From contig NZ_FOPM01000006.1 of the NCBI RefSeq assembly GCF_900113485.1, positions 124,001-188,000 of the forward strand: a stretch of DNA of 64,000 nt, given 5' to 3'. Made by a program: the position numbers and the translations under genes. Source of the DNA: Methylobacterium gossipiicola (GTDB taxonomy: Bacteria; Pseudomonadota; Alphaproteobacteria; Rhizobiales; Beijerinckiaceae). The stretch's first letter is position 1; each line of letters begins with the position of its first letter. The notes below the pieces were generated by a model. It had not been told where the DNA came from, made no database searches, and was given only the letters and a program-made list of their open reading frames with translations. Of this stretch, positions 8,303 to 17,187 are shown in pieces.

Positions 8303-9262
8303 ATGCTGCCTGCCATGAACCGCACGATGTCCGCGCCGGAATGGGCGATGCTGCTGAGCCTTTCGGTGCTTTGGGGTGGATCATTCTTCTTCACGCATGT
8401 CGCGCTCTCTGCCTTGCCGCCATTCACCCTGGTGGTCCTGCGCGTTGGGCTCGCGGCGTTGATCCTGAATACCATCGTCCCTCTGTCGGGGCTCAGGATG
8501 CCGCGTGGATCCAGGGCCTGGACTGCCTTCCTCGCCATGGGTGTCCTCAACAACGCCGTGCCGTTCTGCCTCATCGTGTGGGGCCAAACCCATATCGCCT
8601 CAGGGCTCGCAGCCATTCTGAATGCGACCACGCCCCTCTTCACGGTCGGTGCTGCCCACGTCTTCACCTTCGACGAGAAGATGACCGGCCATCGGCTCGC
8701 GGGAGTGCTCATCGGCCTCGGGGGGGTCGTCGTCATGGTTGGGCCTACGGTACTCGCGGGCCTCGGAACCAACGTTCTGGCGCAGGTTGCCGTACTTGGC
8801 GCAGCCCTGTCCTACGCCTGTGCGGGGATTTACGGACGGCGCTTCAAAGGTATGGGTCTTCCGCCGCTCACGACGGCTGCAGGTCAGGTAACGGCATCCA
8901 CATTCCTGCTTCTGCCCGTCGCTCTTGTGGTGGATCGGCCCTGGACTCTGCCCGTGCCGCCTGCATCGGTGTGGGGCGCGATCTCGGGTATCGCGGCTTT
9001 GTCTACGGCGCTCGCCTATGTGCTGTACTTCCGCATCGTGGCGACGGCAGGGGCGACGAACCTCCTCCTCGTCACCTTCCTCATTCCCGTGTCGACCATC
9101 CTGCTGGGAGCATTGGTACTGAACGAACGCCTCGATCCTCAGCACTTCATCGGCATGGCGCTGATCGGGTGCGGACTCGTGGCCATCGATGGTCGCCTCT
9201 GGCCCTTCAACCCGCTGAAGCGACGCCTTGAGCCCCACGTCCATCAAGGTCGGGACATCTAA
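8303..9262 (+). CDS. EamA/DMT-family transporter
   Basis: A 319-residue inner-membrane protein with about ten helices made of two EamA repeats. The repeat starts are LSLSVLWGGSFFFTHVAL and LGAALSYACAGIYGRRFKG; LNATTPLFTV and VTFLIPVSTILLGALVLNE are the conserved helices of each half. Such proteins export amino acids or other metabolites; the substrate is unknown. The ATG at 8303 is preceded by GAGAGG at ideal spacing. Codon use is less GC3-biased than its neighbours and its flanks are repeat remnant and unassigned DNA, suggesting later acquisition. Confidence 0.9.
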   Translation: MLPAMNRTMSAPEWAMLLSLSVLWGGSFFFTHVALSALPPFTLVVLRVGLAALILNTIVPLSGLRMPRGSRAWTAFLAMGVLNNAVPFCLIVWGQTHIASGLAAILNATTPLFTVGAAHVFTFDEKMTGHRLAGVLIGLGGVVVMVGPTVLAGLGTNVLAQVAVLGAALSYACAGIYGRRFKGMGLPPLTTAAGQVTASTFLLLPVALVVDRPWTLPVPPASVWGAISGIAALSTALAYVLYFRIVATAGATNLLLVTFLIPVSTILLGALVLNERLDPQHFIGMALIGCGLVAIDGRLWPFNPLKRRLEPHVHQGRDI

Positions 9263-9453
9263 AGCGGCTTGGATTACCTCACAAAACGCCCGCCCTTGCG
9301 CGGATCTCGCCCTGAAGACGACGGTGCAGCGGGAGTTCCTTGAGAGACCCTCAGCCGGGATTGATCGTTCCAGGCGGAATACGGGGCATCGGTTCTTGGT
9401 CGAAGAGCCGGAGTCTGCTCCCCAACCCAATCGAACGCTCCCAACAGCGCCCC

Positions 9454-10233
9454 CTAAATCCCACTAAACCAATTGTACCCCTGATCCTCCCAATACCCAC
9501 CGGGATAATCATTGGTCACGAACACGCTGCCGATGTATTTCGGGCTCTTGAACCCGAGCTTCGTCGGCACGCGCACGCGCAACGGATAGCCGTATTCCGG
9601 CGAGAGTTCTTTCCCCGCGAAATCGAGGGCCAGCACCGTCTGAGGGTGGAGGGCGCTCGGCATGTCGAGGCTGCCGTAATAGCGGTCGGCGCATTTGAAG
9701 CCGACATATTTGGCCGTGAGATCGGCGCCGACCCGTTCGAGGAAGGTTTTGAGCGGCACGCCGCTCCACTGGCCGATCTGGCTCCAGCCCTCGATGCAGA
9801 CGTGGCGGGTGATCTGGCTTTCCTGCGGCAGGGCGCGGAGCTTTTCGAGGGTCCAGGGGGTCTTGTCGGCGACGAGGCCCGAGACTTCGAGCTTCCAGTC
9901 GGCGCCCTCGACCTCCGGGATGTTGTCCGGCGGATAGTAGGCGTTGAAGCGGAACGGCGTGTCGATCATCGAGGCCGGATAGGTCGGCGCCAGTTTCGTC
10001 GGATCGAACAGCCAGCCTTGGACCCGGTCGTTGAACCGCGACATCGCCCACAGCATCCGGTCGGCGAGGGTGCCGTTGGAGCCCGTGGAGAGGTCGCAGC
10101 CCGTGAGCAGCGTCAGGGCGCCGAGGGACAGGCCGGAGCGCAGGAGCGCCCGGCGTTCGAGCCTGACCAGTTCCGGCTGCAGGTCGGCCCGCAGGGCCTT
10201 GAGGCGGGCGGCGGTTTCGGGATCGCGGGTCAT
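9454..10233 (-). CDS. Molybdopterin-dependent oxidoreductase, sulfite oxidase fold (YedY/MsrP-like)
   Basis: The 259-residue product carries an ERRALLRSGLSLGALTLLTGC leader, read as RR plus a hydrophobic core ending in a lipobox-like LTGC near residue 46. This suggests Tat-type export, possibly with lipidation. The molybdenum-binding Cys lies in RHVCIEGWSQIGQWSGVPL (about residue 145); KYIGSVFVTNDYPGGYWEDQGYNW is the family C-terminus. Relatives reduce oxidised methionine or act on sulfoxides. The upstream gene, ending one base before this start, encodes its likely membrane cytochrome b electron donor. Confidence 0.88.
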   Translation of the reverse strand: MTRDPETAARLKALRADLQPELVRLERRALLRSGLSLGALTLLTGCDLSTGSNGTLADRMLWAMSRFNDRVQGWLFDPTKLAPTYPASMIDTPFRFNAYYPPDNIPEVEGADWKLEVSGLVADKTPWTLEKLRALPQESQITRHVCIEGWSQIGQWSGVPLKTFLERVGADLTAKYVGFKCADRYYGSLDMPSALHPQTVLALDFAGKELSPEYGYPLRVRVPTKLGFKSPKYIGSVFVTNDYPGGYWEDQGYNWFSGI

Positions 10234-10234
10234 G

Positions 10235-10870
10235 TCACGTCTCCGAAGGCGATACGCGGGCGCGGCCGGTGATCATCGCCTTCAGGGTGCTGGGCACCAC
10301 CAGCACCAGAGCGAGGTGCAGGACGATGAAGCCGACGAGGCCCGCCATGGCGAGGAAGTGGACGCGGCGCGCGCCCTCGTAGCCGCCGAACAGGGCGGCG
10401 AGCCCCTGAAGCTGCACCGGCTTCCACAAAGCGAGGCCGGAGGCGAGGAGCAGGGCGCCGAGGAGGAAGGCCACGACGTAGGCGAGGCGCTGCACGGCGT
10501 TGTATTCGCCCAGGCGATGGGCGAGTCGCAAGGTGAGCGCCGCCTTCGCGTCGCGCCACACGGCGCCTGGGCTCAAGGGAAAGAACGTGCGGGGGACGTG
10601 CCGGCTGACGAGGCCGTAGACCACATAGACGAGGCCGTTGACGGCAAACAGCCACATGGCGGCGAAGTGCCAGGCGATGGCCCCGCCGAGCCAGCCCCCG
10701 AGCGTCGCCCATTTCGGAAACGTCAGGGGGAAGAACGGCGAGGCGTTGTAGATCGCCCAGCCGGAAAACAGCATGCAGAACACCGCCACGGCGTTGATCC
10801 AGTGGGTGAGGCGCACCACCAGGGGGTGGATGACCACGACACGGGCGGGGGGCTCGGGGATCAGGGTCAT
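10235..10870 (-). CDS. Cytochrome b561-type membrane subunit
   Basis: A 211-residue four-helix membrane protein of the cytochrome b/b6-like (bacterial b561/Ni-hydrogenase b) family. Candidate heme histidines are in VVRLTHWINAV, AIAWHFAAMW, RRVHFLAMAG and VLHLALV. It probably passes quinol electrons to the periplasmic molybdoenzyme encoded next, whose ATG follows its stop by one base. The start at 10870 (MTLIPEPP) is chosen over an upstream extension rich in Arg/Pro. A partial GAGAGG repeat lies upstream. Confidence 0.88.
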   Translation of the reverse strand: MTLIPEPPARVVVIHPLVVRLTHWINAVAVFCMLFSGWAIYNASPFFPLTFPKWATLGGWLGGAIAWHFAAMWLFAVNGLVYVVYGLVSRHVPRTFFPLSPGAVWRDAKAALTLRLAHRLGEYNAVQRLAYVVAFLLGALLLASGLALWKPVQLQGLAALFGGYEGARRVHFLAMAGLVGFIVLHLALVLVVPSTLKAMITGRARVSPSET

Positions 10871-10965
10871 GGGGGCTCGGCCTGTTGGTTTGGGCGGCGC
10901 ACGCCTTCGCCGAGGGGGACGAGCGTACGACAAGAAGCCCGCGACTGACGTCGTAAGGCACAACG

Positions 10966-10997
10966 TGCCCCCTCTCCTTCCAGGAGAGGGGACCCGC
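10966..10997. repeat. GAGAGG palindromic repeat, partial copy 3
   Basis: GCCCCCTCTCCTTCCAGGAG continues into AGGGGACCCGCG: the single inner palindrome of the repeat family, between the cytochrome b start and the end of the next minus-strand gene. Confidence 0.7.
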
Positions 10998-11047
10998 GTC
11001 TGTCCCGAGAGATCGAACGCTCGCGAAGACGCGGGGTCAGGCTTACC

Positions 11048-11647
11048 TCACATCGACGGCACGGTGCCGTTGCGGCCGACGATGAGGATGGGGGCCGTGA
11101 GGGTGCCGTCGGCGCCCTTCTTGGTGAAGGCGACGATCTTGGCGCCCGGGACCACGATGCTCTTCTCGCCGGGATCGACCAGGGTCACGGGCACGTCCTC
11201 CGGCACCACGACCTTCTTCTCGCCGCCCTGGTACTTGACCAGCATGGTGCGGCCGTCCGTGCCCGACAGGGTGCCGACGGCGCCGTTGGTCATGGTGGAG
11301 TTGGCGCCGAGATCCCACGGATAGTGGCCGTCCGCCGTGCCGCGCAGGGAGGAGGAGAACACCGTCACCTGCAGGGCCTTCTGGGTGCCGTCGGGCTGCG
11401 GGATGGCGGCGGTGCCGATGTAGCTCTCCGACTTGATGTCGGCGAGCTTGCCGGTGCTGGCCGACAGGATCTTGGTGTCGCCCGAGAACGTCACGGTGAC
11501 GGGATCGCCCGTGCGCGGCTTCACCGTGAGGGTCGAGCCGTCGACCTTCTCGATGGTGCCGCGATAGCGCACGATGTCGTCGGCGCGGGCGGCGGTGGCG
11601 GCCACCGTGAGGGTGAGGGCGAGGCCGGTGAGCAGGCTCTTCATCAT
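11048..11647 (-). CDS. Periplasmic protein of unknown function, tandem paralogue 2
   Basis: A 199-residue protein with signal peptide (cleavage about ATAARADD). The mature protein is beta-rich, with repeated RYRGTIEKVDGSTLTVKPR-like strands that resemble the DUF5666/OB-type metal or ligand-binding barrel family. It shares the strings YIGTAAIPQPDGT, DGHYPWDL, MTNGAVG and a VGRNGTVP C-terminus with the gene at 11696, so the two arose by tandem duplication. An AGGAGA site precedes the ATG at 11647. It lies 48 bp after its paralogue on the same strand; they are probably co-transcribed. Function unknown. Confidence 0.8.
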   Translation of the reverse strand: MMKSLLTGLALTLTVAATAARADDIVRYRGTIEKVDGSTLTVKPRTGDPVTVTFSGDTKILSASTGKLADIKSESYIGTAAIPQPDGTQKALQVTVFSSSLRGTADGHYPWDLGANSTMTNGAVGTLSGTDGRTMLVKYQGGEKKVVVPEDVPVTLVDPGEKSIVVPGAKIVAFTKKGADGTLTAPILIVGRNGTVPSM

Positions 11648-11695
11648 GGCGTTCTCTCCTGTGTGTGGTCGAGGTTGCGCAGGTTTGCCCGGCCG

Positions 11696-12307
11696 CTACA
11701 TCGGCGGCACGGTGCCGTTCTGGCCGACCACCAGGCGGTCGGCGACCGCCGTGCCGGAGGCATCGGCGCGGGTGAAGGCGACGACGCGGGCGCCCGGCTT
11801 GATCAGGCTGGCATCGGCGGGGGCGAGGGCCACCACCGGCACGTCGTCCGGCACCGTGATGGTCTTCTGGCCGCCGGCATACGTCACCGTGACGGTGCGG
11901 TTGGTGGTGCCGGTCACGGCGCCGACGGCACCGTTGGTCATGGTGTTCTCCTTCTCGAGATCCCACGGGTAGTGGCCGTCGCCGGTGCCGCGCATACTGG
12001 GGGCGAACACCGCGACCTCGAGGGCCTTCAGGGTGCCGTCGGGCTGGGGCGTCGCGGCGGTGCCGATGTAGCTGTCGGGCTGGATGTCCGTGAGCTTGGC
12101 GGCACTCGCGCCGGCGACGCGGACCCCGTCGCCGAGGCGGACCGTGACGGCCTCACCCGTGCGCGGCTTGATCGAAACGGTGTTGCCGTCGACGGACGCG
12201 ATGGTGCCGCGAATGCGCTTCACGGGCGCCTCGGCCTGGGCGGGCCAACTCGCGGCGAAGCCGAGGCAGGCGACGGCGAGCGCGGCGGCGCGGGCGGTTC
12301 TGATCAT
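11696..12307 (-). CDS. Periplasmic protein of unknown function, tandem paralogue 1
   Basis: A 203-residue exported protein (signal peptide ending about PAQAEA). It has the same architecture as the next gene: RIRGTIASVDGNTVSIKPRTG barrel strands (read in parts), YIGTAATPQPDGT, GDGHYPWDLEKENTMTNGAVG (read in parts) and VGQNGTVPPM at the end. Divergence from the paralogue is considerable in the middle, so the duplication is not recent. An AGGA site precedes the ATG. First gene of the pair; function unknown. Confidence 0.8.
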   Translation of the reverse strand: MIRTARAAALAVACLGFAASWPAQAEAPVKRIRGTIASVDGNTVSIKPRTGEAVTVRLGDGVRVAGASAAKLTDIQPDSYIGTAATPQPDGTLKALEVAVFAPSMRGTGDGHYPWDLEKENTMTNGAVGAVTGTTNRTVTVTYAGGQKTITVPDDVPVVALAPADASLIKPGARVVAFTRADASGTAVADRLVVGQNGTVPPM

Positions 12308-12503
12308 CGAAGGTCCTTGCGGGCGGGAACTGATCCGTCACGACCCTGCCCAAGAACTAGATCGCGCGCAAATCAATTGCCCGCGATCAGATCATCGTCT
12401 TGGTCGGTCGAGCGGCGTATGCCCCAGGTAGCGCGGCCCGTCCCCCGGGGAAGGCCGCCGCGTTCAATGATTTCTCTTAAGTTGGGAGACCGGCGGTGCC
12501 GGG

Positions 12504-13364
12504 TCAGTGCGCCATCAGCATGGGGATCGTCGCATGGGCGAGGAGATGGCTCGTCGGGCCGCCGAAGATCATCTGGCGCAGGCGGCTCTGGGTGTAGGCG
12601 CCCTTGATGAGGAGGTCGCAGCCGAAGGCGTCGGCCTCGGCGAGAAACACCTCGCCGGGGGTGCGCCGCCCGGCCGAGAAGGCGCGGTGATCGGCGGCGA
12701 TGCCCTCGCAGGCCAGCGCCGTGGCGAGGTCCTCGGCGCTCGGCCCCGGCACGGTGCCGCCCTCGACGCTGACCACCCGGATGCGCTGGGCCTGGCGCAG
12801 GAACGGCATGGCGAAGGCGACGGCCCGCGCCGTCTCGGTGGAGCCGTTCCAGGCGATGAGAACCGCCTCGCCGAGCGTCGCGGGGGCGATGGGCGGGGCG
12901 AGGAGGATCGGCCGCCCGGACTCGAACAGGGCCGTCTCGAAGGTGGTCATGCGCGGCGCGCCCTCCCCCGTGCCGGGGCGCCCCACCACGGTGGCGGTGA
13001 ACAGGCGGGCGTGCTGACCGAGGAAGGCGTCGCCCGCCGGCACGTCGGGGCGCCAGCGGTAGCGCGGGCCGGCGGCCGCGACATTCGCCGGGGTGCACGG
13101 CCCGTCGGCGGCCAGCGGCACGCCGGCCTCGCGCATGAAGGTGAGAAAGCGCTCACCCGCCGCCTCGGCCTCGGCCTTGTCCGCCTCCTCGTCGCGCAGC
13201 CAGGTCATGCCGCCGACCATGTCGACGGGAACGTATTCGGCAAGCGCAGGGCGCAGGGACACGCCCTCGACGAGGCTGCCGAAGCGGCGGGCGGCGAGGA
13301 TCGCCGTTTCGAACACCGAGGGCAGGCTGTCGTGCAGGGCGACGGGAACGAGGAGCGTCTTCAT
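12504..13364 (-). CDS. Universal stress protein (UspA family)
   Basis: The 286-residue size fits a tandem or extended Usp. The N-terminus MKTLLVPVALHDS is a typical Usp first strand, with AILIAWNGS-type second repeat (LIAWNGSTETARAVAFAMP). The C-terminal GAYTQSRLRQMIFGGPTSHL contains the G-2x-G-9x-G(S/T) type nucleotide-binding loop in relaxed form. Such proteins bind ATP and support stress survival. The enclosing reading frame continues upstream to 14420, but this is a shadow of the acyltransferase gene; the start at 13364 fits the family. Confidence 0.88.
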   Translation of the reverse strand: MKTLLVPVALHDSLPSVFETAILAARRFGSLVEGVSLRPALAEYVPVDMVGGMTWLRDEEADKAEAEAAGERFLTFMREAGVPLAADGPCTPANVAAAGPRYRWRPDVPAGDAFLGQHARLFTATVVGRPGTGEGAPRMTTFETALFESGRPILLAPPIAPATLGEAVLIAWNGSTETARAVAFAMPFLRQAQRIRVVSVEGGTVPGPSAEDLATALACEGIAADHRAFSAGRRTPGEVFLAEADAFGCDLLIKGAYTQSRLRQMIFGGPTSHLLAHATIPMLMAH

Positions 13365-13483
13365 GGCGGCGGGCCTTCGCAGCTTTGCCTTCGCTGGCGC
13401 GAATTTGGGCGAGGCTAGAACGATTTGGCCCGGCGGCAAACTGCGGCCGGAGCCGCTCCCACAGGACGGGCGCCCCTCGGGGG

Positions 13484-14551
13484 TCAGGCCGGCGCGCGAG
13501 CCGTCGCGGGGTCGAGGACGCGACGGGCGGCACGGGTGAGCGGCGCCTCGACGAAGCGGGCCACGGCGAGGGCGGCCACCACCGACAGGACGAGCATGAG
13601 GGCGAGCGCGCCCCACGGGCCGAGCACCGGCACGAGCCCAAGGCGCAGGACGATCTCGCGGCCGGCGCGCAGGACGAAGGGGTGGACGAGATACAGGGCG
13701 TAGGACGCATCTCCGAGGGCGACGACGGCACCCGTGATCCTGTTCCCGCGCCCCTCGGTCTCCCGTCCGAGGGCGGCGGCGGCCACGAGGAGAAGGGCCG
13801 GCCCGCCATAGGCCAGGGGCCGCCACGGGGGGGCCGGTTCGCCCGCCCCCGCGAGGCTGAACAAACCCGCCGCCGCCAGGGCGAGGCGGGGCGCGAGGGA
13901 CAGGCGCAGGCCCCGCGCGCGGGCGAGGCCCAAGCCCGCCCCGAGGGCGAATTCGAGGACGATGGGACTGCCCCAGAACCCGAGGGGCGTCGGCGGGTTC
14001 GGCACCGCCCAGGCCAGGGCGACGAGGCCGGCGAGGACCGCACCCGTCCAGGCCACCGCCCGCCCCCGGCCCCAGCCGAGGCCGAGGGCGAAAACGGCGT
14101 AGAAGAACATCTCGCAATTCAGGGTCCAGCCGAGGCCGTAGAGGGGCTGGACCGCGCCGTCCGGCCGCGCGACGGGCCAGAACAGGAACGCGGCGGCGAC
14201 GGTCCCGGGCGTCGGGGCACCCGCGCCGTTGAGGAGGGCCGGCACGGCCAGAGCCAGGGCGAGGTAGAGGGTGGTGACGAGCCAGTAGAGGGGCACGAGG
14301 CGGGCGACCCGGTGGGCGAGGAAGCGCGCCCGGCCGCCGGCCCGGCCATAGAGCGGCGCGCTCGCGTGCACGATGATGAAGCCGGAGATGACGAAGAACA
14401 CGTCGACCCCGGCCGGCCACGGCAGCCCCGTCACGGGCGCGAAGGCGAGCCCGGCGCGGTCCGCCAGGGCCGCCACCTCGGCCTGCCCGTGATGGATCAC
14501 GATGAGGAGGGCCGCGAAGGCCCGTAGACCCTGGATCGCCCAGAGTTTCAT
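13484..14551 (-). CDS. Acyltransferase family 3 membrane protein
   Basis: A 355-residue protein with about ten helices. The family signature is at the N-terminus: IQGLRAFAALLIVIHHGQ with the catalytic-type His near residue 21, then PAGVDVFFVISGFIIVHAS and the Arg-rich FLAHRVARLVPLYWL. Such enzymes (OafA, ExoZ type) O-acetylate or succinylate polysaccharide at the inner membrane. The start at 14551 (MKLWAIQG) is chosen because conservation begins there. Stand-alone; the exopolysaccharide cluster is about 30 kb away, so the target is uncertain. Confidence 0.88.
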   Translation of the reverse strand: MKLWAIQGLRAFAALLIVIHHGQAEVAALADRAGLAFAPVTGLPWPAGVDVFFVISGFIIVHASAPLYGRAGGRARFLAHRVARLVPLYWLVTTLYLALALAVPALLNGAGAPTPGTVAAAFLFWPVARPDGAVQPLYGLGWTLNCEMFFYAVFALGLGWGRGRAVAWTGAVLAGLVALAWAVPNPPTPLGFWGSPIVLEFALGAGLGLARARGLRLSLAPRLALAAAGLFSLAGAGEPAPPWRPLAYGGPALLLVAAAALGRETEGRGNRITGAVVALGDASYALYLVHPFVLRAGREIVLRLGLVPVLGPWGALALMLVLSVVAALAVARFVEAPLTRAARRVLDPATARAPA

Positions 14552-14739
14552 GCCGCCCCGTCCTGGTGAAACGCCGGGCCGAGACTGACGAACGAAAGTG
14601 TGTTGTTCGGCGAAATCGGGTTGGAACAGAATAGGTCTTCCCCCGTTGTTCCGCCGAACCCGAGGATGACGGACCCGCCCGAGCACACTTGCTCCGAGGT
14701 CAGCCCTCGCATGTTTCCGCAGGCATACTGAGGATACCG

Positions 14740-15435
14740 ATGATCAACAAGTTCGTTGCCATGACGGCCGTCGCCACGGCCCTCGCCACCCCGGCCTTCG
14801 CGCAGGACATTGGCGATTTCCGCCTCGCCGCCATGCAGTCCAACGCCTTCGAGGTGCAGTCGAGCCAGATCGCCCTGCAGAAGAGCCGCAACCCGCAGGT
14901 CGTGCGTTACGCCCGCGAGGCCCTGCGCGACCACCGCGCCGCCAACGTCGCCCTGGCGGGCGGCGAGCGCAACGTGATGGCCCGTAACGATGGCCTCGGC
15001 GGCCTCGTCACCGCCCCCCTCGCCGTCGCCGGCAGCGCCGTCGGCGCGGCCACGGGCGCAGCGGCCGGCGTCGTCGGCGGCACCCTCAGCGGCGGTCCCG
15101 TGGGCGGCCTCGAGGGCCTCGGCAACGGCGCCCGGCGCGGCGCGGCCACCGGCGCGATGATCGGCGACGTCGACACCACCGCCGGCACCACCCTGGTCCA
15201 GCCGAACCCGCAGCAGCAGGCGATGCTCGCCGAACTGGCCCAGACCCCGGCGGGCCCGCGCTTCGACCGTCTCTACGGCTCGATGCAGGTCCAGGCGCAT
15301 CAGATGGCGCTCCCCATGTACCAGTCCTACGCCGCCAGCGGCCCGAACCCGGCCCTGCGCGCCCACGCCCAGCAGGCCCTGCCGGTTCTGGAGCACCATT
15401 ACCAGATGGCCCAGCGCCTGCCCGGCGCCCGCTGA
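14740..15435 (+). CDS. DUF4142 exported protein with Gly/Ala-rich insertion
   Basis: A 231-residue protein with signal peptide cleaved about PAFAQD. The DUF4142 four-helix ferritin-like domain is split: the first half (AAMQSNAFEVQSSQIALQKS, then VVRYAREALRDHRAAN) and the second half (MLAELAQTPAGPRFDRLY, then HHYQMAQRL) are separated by about 80 residues rich in Gly and Ala (roughly 85-160), including a glycine-zipper-like GAATGAAAGVVGG. Such zippers often insert into or span membranes. TGAGGA precedes the ATG. A strong terminator follows. Function unknown. Confidence 0.85.
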   Translation: MINKFVAMTAVATALATPAFAQDIGDFRLAAMQSNAFEVQSSQIALQKSRNPQVVRYAREALRDHRAANVALAGGERNVMARNDGLGGLVTAPLAVAGSAVGAATGAAAGVVGGTLSGGPVGGLEGLGNGARRGAATGAMIGDVDTTAGTTLVQPNPQQQAMLAELAQTPAGPRFDRLYGSMQVQAHQMALPMYQSYAASGPNPALRAHAQQALPVLEHHYQMAQRLPGAR

Positions 15436-15482
15436 ACGGCAAACGGGAAACGTTCGGGCGTCAGGCCCGGACGGCCCTTTGG

Positions 15483-15513
15483 GGATGTCGAGCGAAAGCT
15501 CGGCATCCTTTTT
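15483..15513 (+). terminator. Rho-independent terminator after the DUF4142 gene
   Basis: The stem GGATGTCGAGC pairs with GCTCGGCATCC (one G-T pair) around a GAAA tetraloop and is followed by TTTTT. This is the clearest intrinsic terminator in the window. Confidence 0.9.
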
Positions 15514-15788
15514 CGTTTGGGGGTTGGGTGGTGGGTTAGCGACTACGACTCCCCTGTCTGTTCGTTGAATCGCTTCACCTGTGCGCATCCCTCGCCCCGC
15601 TTACCGGGAGAGGGGATCGCGCACAGCCGGTCTGCTCGAGACGCGGCGCTCTCCGCACTTGCCATCGTCCAACGCGAACGGGGCTCCGCTCCCCTTCGGA
15701 AACGAAGCCCCGTCGATGTCTCCGCGGCGGCGGTCAATCCGACCGATGGTCGGTCAGGTCCCCGAGGGCGCCCGACCGGCCATCGCTC
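15514..15788. other. Intergenic region with a diverged repeat fragment
   Basis: Convergent gap between the DUF4142 gene and the carbonic anhydrase gene. A diverged repeat-like fragment (CCCTCGCCCCGCTTACCGGG, then AGAGGGGATCGCGC) lies at 15588-15625. Short frames here look like translated repeat DNA. No gene supported. Confidence 0.55.
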
Positions 15789-16484
15789 TCATGCGTCGTT
15801 GCAGTTGATCAGCGCGCTCGGACGGATCGCCTGACCGTCGGAATCCACGGCGGGCTTGAACTCGCCGGTCTCGGGGTCGCGCACGTAGAGTTCGCCGCGC
15901 TCGATGCCGAAATGGGCGCCGTGCAGCTGCAGTTCGCCCGCCTCGACGCGCTTGCGGATGAACGGGAAGGTCAGGAGGTTGTCGAGGCTCTGGGCCACCA
16001 TCGCGTATTCGAGATGGGTGAGGTAGTCGGGCGCCTCGCGGTCCTGCTTCACCCGGTCGGCCGCCGGCGCCACGAGGGACACCCACTTGCCGATGAAGTC
16101 GCCCTGCGAGAGGGGAGCCGGCGGGTTGGCGAAGGCCTTGATGCCGCCGCAGGTGGCGTGGCCCATCACCACGATATGCTTGACCTGCAAGCCCTCCACG
16201 GCGAACTCGATGGCCGCCGAAGTGCCGTGATACTCGCCGCCCTGCTCGCACGGGGGCACGATGTTGGCGACGTTGCGGACCACGAACAGCTCGCCGGGGC
16301 TCGCGTCGAAGATCACCTCGGGCGAGACGCGGCTGTCGCAACAACCGATGAGCAGGACTTCGGGGGACTGGCCCTTGGCGAGCTTGGCGTAACGCTTGGC
16401 CTCGTCGGGCAGGCGACCCTCGCGGAACGCGCGGTAGCCGTCCTTCAGCGCCTCGGGGAACGTAGGGGCCTGCTGCATGGTCAT
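15789..16484 (-). CDS. Beta-carbonic anhydrase
   Basis: Interconverts CO2 and bicarbonate. The 231-residue length is normal for the beta class. Zinc ligands are visible: C48 in LIGCCDSRV, H109 and C112 in VMGHATCGG, with D50 and R52 of the catalytic dyad. VVRNVANIVPP and GTSAAIEFAV are conserved family segments. The gene starts seven bases after the stop of the upstream Nudix gene, so the two form an operon. Carbonic anhydrase supplies bicarbonate for carboxylations in methylotrophs; that role here is inference. Confidence 0.95.
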   Translation of the reverse strand: MTMQQAPTFPEALKDGYRAFREGRLPDEAKRYAKLAKGQSPEVLLIGCCDSRVSPEVIFDASPGELFVVRNVANIVPPCEQGGEYHGTSAAIEFAVEGLQVKHIVVMGHATCGGIKAFANPPAPLSQGDFIGKWVSLVAPAADRVKQDREAPDYLTHLEYAMVAQSLDNLLTFPFIRKRVEAGELQLHGAHFGIERGELYVRDPETGEFKPAVDSDGQAIRPSALINCNDA

Positions 16485-16491
16485 GTCTGTC

Positions 16492-17043
16492 TCAGCCTTT
16501 CTGTGCGGTTGGGTGCCACGTCAGGGTGACGGGCGTTTCGGGAAGGGTGCCGTCCGCGAGGGTGCGGACGAGGGCGGCCAGGCCCGCCGGCTCGATGCGC
16601 TCGGAGGTCGCCGCGAGTTCGTCGGGGGTCCACCAGCGCGTGCCGAGGACGGGGTTGTCCTCCGTCTCGGCGAGGCGCCGGGTATCGATCCGGTCGTCGG
16701 GCAGCCGCACCACGAAGTAACGTTCGCGGGCGAAGCGCGGTGTCCGGAACAGGTGAAAGGGGCCGTCACAGACCGCGACCAGCGGCCCGATGGGCGCATC
16801 GGCAACGCCGATCTCCTCTTCGAGTTCACGCCGGCAGGCCGCGACATGGCCCTCGCCGGGCTCCAGGCCACCGCCGGGCATGAACCAGAAGGTTCGCGCC
16901 TCGGGATCGGCCGGGTCGATGGGCCGGACTGCCTCGTAGGCGATGAGGAGGAGGCGCCCGGCCGGATCGAAGACGAGGCCCCGGGCAACGTCCCGCACGG
17001 GCACGTTTCCCTCGGAACCGGGATCGGACACGCCGTCCGTCAC
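16492..17043 (-). CDS. Nudix hydrolase
   Basis: A 183-residue protein with a complete Nudix box: GGGLEPGE, then RRELEEEIGV (about residues 57-79). The N-terminal strand DVARGLVFDPAGRLLLIAYE and the FWFMPGGGLEPGE loop resemble the ADP-ribose/MutT-like subgroup. The substrate cannot be told from sequence. It is the first gene of an operon with the carbonic anhydrase. Upstream, 17075-17100 is unusually AT-rich and probably holds the promoter. Confidence 0.88.
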   Translation of the reverse strand: MTDGVSDPGSEGNVPVRDVARGLVFDPAGRLLLIAYEAVRPIDPADPEARTFWFMPGGGLEPGEGHVAACRRELEEEIGVADAPIGPLVAVCDGPFHLFRTPRFARERYFVVRLPDDRIDTRRLAETEDNPVLGTRWWTPDELAATSERIEPAGLAALVRTLADGTLPETPVTLTWHPTAQKG

Positions 17044-17187
17044 GCGCCCGACCTGAAGTATTGTCCGTAATCCATCATCGCGAAAATATATTTTATTCCG
17101 TTGCGACGGTACCTTCGTCTTCGGGCGGACCGTCTATCGCCTCGACCGAATGCTGATCTAGCAACAAAACGCGGCCCGACCAGTGCC

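Noticed and set aside
9263..9453. Possible gene remnant after the EamA transporter
   Set aside because: Open frames exist but show no motif or start signal; probably non-coding.
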